64,000 bases of DNA from positions 62,001 to 126,000 of the forward strand of contig JABLUY010000056.1 of assembly GCA_013306675.1 (NCBI GenBank), given 5' to 3'. The notes under the pieces are model-generated. The model had not been told where the DNA came from, searched no databases, and saw only the letters and a program-made list of their open reading frames with translations. This DNA is from Thraustochytrium sp. TN22. Taxonomy: Eukaryota; Sar; Bigyra; Thraustochytrida; Thraustochytriidae. Of this stretch, positions 55,156-62,800 are shown in pieces (position 1 is the first letter of the stretch; every line of letters starts with the position of its first letter). The position numbers and the translations under genes are program-made.

Positions 55156-57192
55156 ATGAATATGCTCACGCTCGTCGTGGGCAGCTCCTGCGAGCAGCTA
55201 TGCGTGCCCACAGGGCGCTGCCCGGTTCTGCGCGCGGCACTGCAGTGCGGCATGCGCGAGACTGCGACGCGCGAGATGCGCGTAAGGTGGCTCGACGAGG
55301 CGCCAGCCCGCGTGCTCGCAGGCTGGCTACGGCACGGCCGGCTCGTTGCGACGCAGGATGATGGCGGCGAGACGCTGCTCGGCGCACTCCAGGCGGCCGA
55401 TTTTTTCCTCCTGGACGAGATGCTAGAGGACGTGGCAAGGGCGCTGGCGCGTCGACTGGCGACGATCGCAAGTCTGAGAGGCGCCAGCTGGCGGGCAGTG
55501 CGGACGGTCCTCGCGCACGCGCCCGCGGAGACGCTGCTCTATGCGGAGGATCTCGCCCTGCAGGAGTTCGCGGAGGAGACGGACCTCGCCCGTGTCCTTG
55601 GCAATGCCTGGGCTCGCTGTGGAAGCGAGGGCCGGGACGCCCTGGTCGCCAAGCAGCTTCGGAGGCACGCAGACTTGCTCCGAGAGCGTGGATCGCTGCA
55701 CCCCACGGTCCAGCGCAGCCTGCCGCGCGTTCGACACGTCTGTCTCCGCCAGCTCGGGCTGGACGCGAGCCGAGCGGCGCTGGTGCTGCGAGCGGCGGCA
55801 CGCGCAGACCACTTCGACCTCTCCGGCAATGCGTGGACCGCACAGGACGTTTCGCAGCACATCATCCCCGCTTTGTGGTGCGGGAGCCTGGGCGAGCCAA
55901 GTCAGCAGCTCCAGCAGCAACGTCCGAAAGGGAGACGCCGCCCTGCGTGCGCCTCGCCCAGGCGCCGACTCGCCAAGGAAGCCCACCAGGATCTCGAACT
56001 AGCGCTGTGCAGCGTTGAGCTTGGGTCCGCTGGTATCGACGCGCTCTGTCAGCTCGCGGCAAGCCAATGCGGGACTGGGGCACGCTGTCGTACGGTGGGC
56101 GCCTTGAATTTGAGTGACAATCCTGTCGGAGACCTCGGTGTCCGCAGTCTGGCGCACGCCCTAGCAAGGACGCCGGCGCGCATCGTGTGCCTCAAGCTAG
56201 ACCGCAACCCTCGTCTCAGCACGGATGCCGTCTGCAGCCTTGTGCGGTCTGCACGCAGCGGCAAGTCGACGGCGCTTTCCTTGCGCGAGCTCTCGCTGCG
56301 GGAACTCGCGCGCTGTGACATGAATACGGTGCTCATGGCCCTATTCGTTCCCGGTGCAGGTCTCCTCTCACAGCTCCAGTGCCTCGATCTCGGCTACGCT
56401 GGTACGCAACTCTCAGGCACGGCCTTGGCGGCCTTGCTGGCGGAACCCCGGCCCGGCATGACATGCCTTATTCTTAGCGGCAACTCGTTACAGGACACCG
56501 ATGCAGCATGGAGCCTCGTCAAGGGTCTGCCGAATGCGCTCCCGCAACTCGCCGAGCTTGGACTCGCTGAAACACGGCTTGAGCCGCACATTGGCGGCGG
56601 CCCGCTTGCCGAAGCACTCCTCGCCTGCCCCAGTCTCGCTCGCGTTGACCTCGCCCGGAATAAGCTCCCGTGCACGGCCACGGTCCGCCTCGCCAAAGTC
56701 CTTGGTCACGACTCGTGCACCCAATTTGATCTGGGCGGCAACCATCTCGACGCTCTGGTCGGCGCCGCCCTCGGCGCGAGCCTCGTGCAGCACGCAAGCG
56801 TGCGCCGTCTCACCGTGCTCCGTCTTGCGACACACGACAAGTCTGCAAAGCAAGCTCGTCTCGGCCCCGCTGGGGCACTCGCTCTCTTCCGAGCCCTTCT
56901 CGCCGCTGCCCTCGAGCTTCGGCATCTCGACCTGGCAGGCCAGGCCATTCAATGCAAGGGGGCTCTTGCACTCGCCCAGCTGTTTGGCGATGCGCATGGC
57001 CCGCTGCGCAGCCTGCGCGTGCTCAATCTCCGTAGCAACGCCATACGCAGACAGGCAGCGTGCGACCTCCTCCTCCGAGCCGAGCAACACGCCACGAACC
57101 TGGAAGAGCTTTGCCTCGCGGACAATCTCTTTCAGCAGCCCTTGCCACGAGCCACCAGGCGCCAGAATCTTATTGTCATCTACGATGATTAA
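55156..57192 (+). CDS. BTB/POZ-leucine-rich-repeat protein
   Basis: A 678-residue predicted intracellular protein. From the ATG at 55156 (MNMLTLVVGSSCEQLCVP) residues about 3-105 fit a BTB/POZ fold: LTLVVG strand, the CPVLRAAL helix, RVRWLDEAPARVLAGWLRHGRLVAT and the AADFFLLDEMLEDVARAL helices. A helical BACK-like segment follows (about 110-190). The C-terminal 400 residues are ribonuclease-inhibitor-type LRRs (LNLSDNPVGDLGVRSLAHAL, LDLGYAG, VDLARNKLP, LNLRSNAIRR). BTB proteins often recruit Cullin-3; LRRs would then select substrates. That role is inferred from architecture only. Ends convergent with the rhodanese gene. Confidence 0.8.
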   Translation: MNMLTLVVGSSCEQLCVPTGRCPVLRAALQCGMRETATREMRVRWLDEAPARVLAGWLRHGRLVATQDDGGETLLGALQAADFFLLDEMLEDVARALARRLATIASLRGASWRAVRTVLAHAPAETLLYAEDLALQEFAEETDLARVLGNAWARCGSEGRDALVAKQLRRHADLLRERGSLHPTVQRSLPRVRHVCLRQLGLDASRAALVLRAAARADHFDLSGNAWTAQDVSQHIIPALWCGSLGEPSQQLQQQRPKGRRRPACASPRRRLAKEAHQDLELALCSVELGSAGIDALCQLAASQCGTGARCRTVGALNLSDNPVGDLGVRSLAHALARTPARIVCLKLDRNPRLSTDAVCSLVRSARSGKSTALSLRELSLRELARCDMNTVLMALFVPGAGLLSQLQCLDLGYAGTQLSGTALAALLAEPRPGMTCLILSGNSLQDTDAAWSLVKGLPNALPQLAELGLAETRLEPHIGGGPLAEALLACPSLARVDLARNKLPCTATVRLAKVLGHDSCTQFDLGGNHLDALVGAALGASLVQHASVRRLTVLRLATHDKSAKQARLGPAGALALFRALLAAALELRHLDLAGQAIQCKGALALAQLFGDAHGPLRSLRVLNLRSNAIRRQAACDLLLRAEQHATNLEELCLADNLFQQPLPRATRRQNLIVIYDD

Positions 57193-57367
57193 CCCGAACG
57201 AAGCGATTTGTCTCGCGGACAAACTCTTGTCAACAGCCTTGCCACGAGCCACAAGCTAGGCAGGCGGCAACACCCTACTGTCATCCGGCGCGCAAGCTCG
57301 CTTGTAGTTTGTCAGCCAGCCAGCCAGCCAGTCAGCGGCCAGACAGCCAGACAGACAGCCAGACAGC
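57193..57367. other. Convergent 3' interval with CCAGCCAG/CAGACAGC repeats
   Basis: Short interval between BTB-LRR and rhodanese stops with CAGC/CAGA tetramer repeats (about 57317-57370). No gene. Confidence 0.5.
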
Positions 57368-58018
57368 TCATGAAGAAGCCATTGGCCGCACCGTGAGTGT
57401 CTGAAGCGAACCAGGCTCGCCAATGACCGAAGTCCAGCCACTCGGGAGCAAATCCCACGCAGAGCCAAACACGTGCACTGTCTTGCTCAAAGTACCAGAA
57501 GAGTCCTCCACCACCCCAACATCGTGCGCCCAAAGAAGAATGCCACCCCGCATGTTGGCAAATTTGTGGTCGGGGTGCTCCTTTTGCAGCTTCGCAGCAG
57601 CGACTCCCGAACGATAGCCCACGGTGCAGTACAGGACGACTGCGACGAGCACGAGAATGCAATGGTGAGAGATCCTGGTCGCAAATCAAGGCGAACTCGC
57701 AGCCAAGACAAACCTACTCTCGGCATCCGCAGGCACCTCGTCTACCTTGAGGTCCGCCTGCGCGATGCTACCGGGCACGTGCGACACCTGCTCGCCCTTG
57801 GGCCGGCAGTCCACCAGCACTGGGCGCACTCCGCCCTCCGCCTCCTGCGCCGCGCGCAACTCCGTCGGATCTGCATCGCGCACGCCGTCGAAGGCCTTGG
57901 CCTTGTAGCTCGCAAACATCTTCAAGATGCGCTCACGCCTCTCTGCGTCTGTCTGCGGCTCTGCGTCGAAAAGCGTGTTCGTCGCCAGCTTGTTCGCCAG
58001 GCTCATGAGCATCTGCAT
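57368..58018 (-). CDS. Single-domain rhodanese-like protein, two exons
   Basis: Exons in transcription order: 58018-57718 and 57639-57368; 190 residues. Two separate frames each carry half of a rhodanese domain. The first half ends VLVDCRPKGEQVSHVPGSI...EVPADAE; the second begins VLYCTVGYRSGVAAAKL with the catalytic Cys in CTVGYRSG. A 78-nt intron with donor GTAGGT and acceptor CGCAG joins them in frame, giving DAEIVLYCTVGYRSG, as in intact rhodaneses. The active-site loop CTVGYR is the six-residue type seen in sulfurtransferases. The last third (WDLLPSGWTSVIG) is less typical. Sulfurtransferase activity is likely; substrate unknown. The N-terminus lacks an obvious targeting signal. Confidence 0.82.
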
Positions 58019-58458
58019 CGCGGCTTCGACGCGAGTTCGCTACAAGGCGCGAGGTCGCTGCAAGGCTTGGCCCAGCGCAGCCCAGCGCAGCCCAGCGCCG
58101 CCGCCCACGCACACCCCGGCGACAGGCGCAGCGACGATCCCTCTCTGCTGCCGGCCGTGGCGGGGCGTGTCGCGTGGTCCGCGGCGCTTTCGAGCTCGGC
58201 CGGAAAGGGGCGCCCGGGCCGCGGCCCATGACCACCACCAAGCGGCCTCTGTGGTACGCAGACCGCAAACGGCATGGAGGTATCACCGTACCGTGGCACC
58301 TCGTGCCAGCGGCCTGACGTGTGTGCGCACTGCTCCGGTCAAGCTCGCCGACGGCTTTTGCGAGACAGTATCTGTGGGCCTGCTGCTCATGCAAGAAGAA
58401 GGAAAACCATGTCAATTTCCGTTCAGGCAAAGCTGGAATATTGAGGAGGGCGGATGGT
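58019..58458. other. Intergenic, no gene supported
   Basis: Between the rhodanese start and the zinc-repeat protein stop, both on the minus strand. Contains three CCCAGCGCAG units (about 58070-58100). Presumed rhodanese promoter. Confidence 0.45.
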
Positions 58459-58828
58459 TCAGGCCAGCAGGGTTGCTTTCCCATGGGCTGTGCACAAGGA
58501 CGCCACTTGAAATCTTGCAACTTTGTCGCAACCCGGAAACTTGCATCGCTTGCCTCCTCCGTGCTTGATGCAGAAGGGAAGCCCAGAATGGCGCGCTTCT
58601 TTGTCGCAGGCTGGGTACTGGCACCGCCGACGCTTGCTGCGCGCCTTGTCATTGCGGCGTCTACATTGCCTGCAGCCCAAAGTCACACAGCGTGTGGCGT
58701 CATGTGCAGTGGCAGCAATGCCCAGTGCAAGGCTCTCTTGCGGAGGCGAGCCCTGCTCGAAGAAGCCAACTCGATGCACTTGCACCAGCTTTTGCGTCTG
58801 CGTCTGCTTCTGCTGCTTCTGCTGCTGC

Positions 58829-58864
<36 letters not shown>

Positions 58865-59061
58865 ACCACAAAGGCGCTCGTCTGGCGCACGCGCTTCAGT
58901 GGTAGAGTCTCCGGCTGGATGCCAGGCGGCTTGCGCTTGCCAGATGAACCAGTGGACGTCACGGAGGGAGCACAAACACCAAAACCGCCATCGAGAGCGA
59001 GGCCCTGGGCCTCATCGCGCCTCGTGCGCTGCGGCGAGGCGCCATAGGCTGCGTGGTCCAC
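58459..59061 (-). CDS. PolyQ protein with two HGGGKRC-type zinc repeats
   Basis: A 200-residue protein. The N-terminal half is low in complexity, with a polyQ/QK tract (about 67-92) coded by a CAG array at 58806-58863. The C-terminal 60 residues hold two tandem Cys/His units: RRCQYPACDKEARHSGLPFC-IKHGGG and KRCKFPGCDKVARFQVASLC-TAHG. These follow the C-x4-C-x-K-x-A-x-C-x2-HGGG pattern found in multiple copies in many oomycete and other stramenopile proteins, sometimes annotated as WRKY19-like. Here only two units remain and the chain stops soon after (KATLLA), so the gene is short for the family. DNA or RNA binding is often assumed; no direct evidence. Basic residues KARSKRRR may be a nuclear signal. 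Confidence 0.72.
58806..58863 (-). repeat. CAG (polyQ) repeat in the zinc-repeat protein gene
   Basis: CTG/CTT units on the plus strand coding Gln/Lys on the minus strand. Confidence 0.9.
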
Positions 59062-59390
59062 TGGCCCGCTGCCCTCATCGAGCGACGCCTCGCGACCAAA
59101 CTAATCGCAGCCAGACTAGCATCTGTGGCGCCATTTCCTCCCTGCTGTAGCGCTTGCGTTGCACGCGAAGCAGCGGGGCGACGCCGCTCTGGCCGTCCGC
59201 ACCGCGCTGCGCTGCGCCGCGCGTAGCCCGCTGTTTTGATCACCTCTGCAAACTCGCTCCTGCAACTGGCTCGAGGTTTTTCCCTCCCGATGATCGGCTG
59301 CCTGCCTTCACAAATATCTTGCGTATATAAGCACTGCGCGACCGTTAGCGACCACAAGCCAAAATCGAGGATTCGCTTCCTCACAGCACG
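59062..59390. promoter_or_regulatory. Interval between zinc-repeat gene and tRNA, with TATATAA
   Basis: Contains TATATAA at 59324-59330, 61 bp before the mature tRNA 5' end and 263 bp upstream of the divergent zinc-repeat start. It may serve either gene. No other gene is seen. Confidence 0.35.
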
Positions 59391-59489
59391 GGTTGCTTAG
59401 CTCAGTTGGTTAGAGCGTGGAGCTAATAAAATCTCATTAGAGGTCCATTAATCACTCCAAGGTCGTGGATTCGAGCTCCACAGTGACTA
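59391..59489 (+). tRNA. tRNA-Ile (anticodon AAU) with 25-nt intron
   Basis: Acceptor GGTTGCT pairs with AGTGACT (some G-U pairs), with discriminator A. The D-stem is GCTC/GAGC with AGTTGGTTA loop. Anticodon stem TGGAG/CTCCA encloses C-T-AAT-A-[intron]-A. T-arm is GTGGA-TTCGAGC-TCCAC, a good B box. The anticodon AAT (59425-59427) reads isoleucine codons (A34 becomes inosine). The 25-nt intron (59429-59453) sits at the canonical 37/38 site and contains ATTAG, able to pair with CTAAT in the anticodon loop, the usual eukaryotic pre-tRNA fold. A T6 terminator follows. The acceptor stem is weak (G1-U72, U4-G69 and G5-U68), the one reservation. Confidence 0.85.
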
Positions 59490-59492
59490 TTA

Positions 59493-59498
59493 TTTTTT
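59493..59498 (+). terminator. RNA polymerase III T-run terminator
   Basis: Six T residues four bases after the tRNA 3' end. Confidence 0.8.
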
Positions 59499-59618
59499 GG
59501 CCCTTTTCGGCTCAATTGGGTCCTTTTCCAAGTTCCTGAACTCCAGCGCCTGCGCAAGACCGTTCATTGCTTTCTTTTGTTTGATGCTGCGATGGCCGTG
59601 ACACGCGGCGTCCCGAAC

Positions 59619-59722
59619 GCGGGCTCGGACCCGGACGCGGGCTCGGACCCGGACTCGGACTCGGACTTTTTGAGTTGCAGTCCGAGTCGCAGTCCGAGTC
59701 GCAGTCCGAGTCGCAGCATCCA
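59619..59722 (+). repeat. GGACCCGGACTCGGACTCGG- and GTCCGAGTCGCA-type repeats
   Basis: Two short arrays of related hexamers and dodecamers (CGGACC/CGGACT, then GAGTCGCAGTCC units) in the interval 59490-59817 between the tRNA and the ABC transporter stop. No gene otherwise in this interval. Confidence 0.8.
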
Positions 59723-59817
59723 AGTCGACCGTGACAAAGATCTGGCAAAAAAAACTACGAGTCGCATTCACAGTCAGGTTCTAATTTGCTCCAAAACACT
59801 GAGATGGTCGAATTGAG

Positions 59818-62800
59818 TCACGAGGCTTCGGCAGCAAGACCAGCCCGGGCGAAGAGGTCGCGTAGGGCGCTGTGCGGTCTCTTGAGGAGGTCGCCGGGCG
59901 TGCCGTCTTCGAGGAGAGTGCCCCCGGGGGCCATGAGGATAACGCGGTCGAAGCGCGTGACATGCTGTAGACGATGACAAATCATGAGGACGGTGGCGTC
60001 GAGGGAGAGGAGGACGTCGTGGATCTTGCGATCGGCAGCAAGGTCAATATTTGCGGTCGGCTCGTCGCAGAGCAGGAGGCGCGGCGGGACGCCATTGCGC
60101 GGAAGCAGGGCGCGTGCGGTGCAGAGCAGCTGCCGCTGGCCGACACTAAAGTTGCGGCCGCCATCGTCGACGACGCAGTCGAGGCCGCCGACCTGCTGCT
60201 GGACAAAATCCTTCATGCGAACGCGGTCGAGGGCGTCCCAGAGGTCGTTTTCGTCGGCGTCCCGGCCGAGGTTGCTGCGCAGGGTGCCAGCGACGAGCAC
60301 GGAGTCCTGCGTGATGACTCGAATAGCGGCGCGGAGCTGTTTGAGCGGGATGCGCGAGACGTCGACGCCGTCGATGTGCACGGAGCCGGCGGAGAGGGGA
60401 AAGAGGCGGCAGAGGACGGCAAAGGTGGAGGATTTGCCGCAACCGGTGCGGCCACAGAGCGCAACCTTTTCACCGCCGCGGACTGCAAAGGTAAGCCCGT
60501 TGAGCACGCGACGTCGGTGGAGCGCGTAGCGCATCTGCAGGCCTTGCGCTTGGATGGCGCCGCGGGTGGGCCAGGCGCCGTCGCGTGGGGGCTCCACCGG
60601 GTCCCGCAGCGCGGCGAGGCGCGCTGCATCCTGGTCGAACTCGTCAGGGACGCGCGTGAAGCCGGCGATGCGCTCGACGGAGACGAACTGGGTCTCAACG
60701 TTGGTGAGGCCCATCATATAGTCCATGAAGGCACGCTGGAGCTGCGCGGAGTAGAGCAGCACGAGACCGAGCTGGCCGAGCGTCATGCGGCCTTTGGAGA
60801 CGAGCAGGACGCAGATAACGCCGCACGAAAGGTAGAGCAGGCAGCCGTTCTGCGTGGTGAGCGTCTGCGCCCACTTGGACACGGCCTCGTTGGCGTACTT
60901 GCCGCGCGCCATGGCGCGCACGAGATCGCCATTCCAGCGCTCGAAGAGAGACTCGACCGCGAACGCGTGGATGCAGAGCTTGCCGCGCAGCACGTCAGCG
61001 AATTGCGTGTACACCGGGGAGTGCGCCATAGCCTCGAGCCTGCGGCTGTCGCGCGCGGCGCAGCGCACGGTGCCAAAGACGATGAAGTAGGGCACAAGAA
61101 TGAGTGGGAGCGTGAGCATGACCCAGGGCGCAAAGAGCAAAACAAGGCCAATCTGGGTGACCATGCTGAGCGTCCTCTTGACCTGGTCCACGATGCAGTC
61201 CGGCACGCCCATGTCCAGGTTGGCGAGGTCCTGCAGAAAGCGATTCTGCACCTGGCCGGAGGGCGTGCGGTTGAAAAAGCTCATGTTGGCGCCCATGAGA
61301 GCACGCAGCATGATGTCATGAATGGTGCGGCTAGCGGCGAAGGCGCAGATCGCCAGCGTGACCACCTCCAGGCCAGCAAGCAGGGATGAGAGCGCGCCCA
61401 GACCGACGTAGATGCACAGGTAGCCGAGGTGGGCATCGGGCGTGTCGCCCCAGACGGAAAGCCAGACGTTCATGACGACGTTGGAGACGGCCGTGGCCAC
61501 AATGATGAGGCCGAGCGCGAGAAGCGTGCTGCGCGTGCCGAAGGCTCGCAGATAGACGCGAAAGTCGCGCCACGCGATGAGGCCGACGTTCTTCTTTTCG
61601 TCCTGGTGCGGGACCTGCCCACGCAATGCCGCGGAGACCTCTTCCAGCACGCGGTCGTCCAAGACACGGTCGCGCTGTTCCTCGAGTAGCATGCGCACGC
61701 GAGTCTCGCACTCGTCCAGGGAGACGAGAGCGGCATCATTGAGTTGGTCTTTTGTCATGGAAGACCTTCGCTCTTGCTGCTGCTGTTGTTGTTGTTGCTG
61801 CTGGTGCTGGGAGTGCAGGTGCTCACGATTCTCGTCATGCTGTTCTCCTCCCTCTTCCTGCTCCTGCTGTGCGTTATCATCCCGAACTACAAAGGAAGAA
61901 ATGTCCTCATGCACGCGGGACTTGACCACATCCCAGGGGCCAAGAAAAACGCCGCCGTCCGCCACGACGGCAACCAGGTCCACCTCGCGACGCGAAAGGT
62001 ACTGCAATTGGTGCGTGACGAGGATGACGGTCTTCTCGCGGCTCGCGAGGCGGCCGAGAAGCGTGTTGTTCCAGAGGAACTGACCCGTGGTGGCGTCCAC
62101 GGCAGACAAGACGTCGTCGAGAAAATAGTTGTCGGCATCGCTGTAGAGCGCACGCGCCAGCGCGAGGCGCGCCTTTTGGCCGCCGCTCAGCTGCACGCCC
62201 TTCTCGCCGATGATGGTGGCGCGGCCATCCTGCAGCGTGTCCAGGTCAGGCCCGAGCGCGGCGTCATGAACGGCCTGCTGAAAACGCGCCTCATCGAGGG
62301 GCTGCCCAAAGAGAATGTTGCTCTCGACCGTGTCGTTGAGCAGAAAGGGCAGTTGGCTCACGTAGGCGCGCGAGCCGCGAACGCGGCACCCGTCGCCCGC
62401 GAGCGGTAAAAGGCCCTTGGCGAGTGCCGCTAGGAGCGTGGACTTGCCCGCGCCCACCGCGCCAACCACCACGACGAAGGATCCGCGCGGGACAGAGACG
62501 TCCACGTCGCGCAGAATGGTGGTCGTCGACGCTTCACCCTGGTCCACGCGCCGATAGCCGAGCGAACCGCGCAGTTGCACCGCGACAGAGGCGCCCATGG
62601 CCGCGGAGTCCTCGGCGTCGCGGCTAATGTCGCTGTCGAGCCAGGCGCGTGGCCCGCCAGCCTCGGGCTCGCTAAAGAAGGCCGCCAGACGTTCGCAGCT
62701 CGGGGAGAAGACGGCGTACATGTTGTAAATGTCGGGCAGCACGTTAATGCTCCAACGCATCTGCGCGATCCACGCAAGCGTGGTGAATGCCGTGGTGCTG

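Noticed and set aside
57686-58018. Two separate small genes at the rhodanese locus
   Set aside because: Each frame holds half of one rhodanese domain and a 78-nt intron with standard ends joins them in frame.
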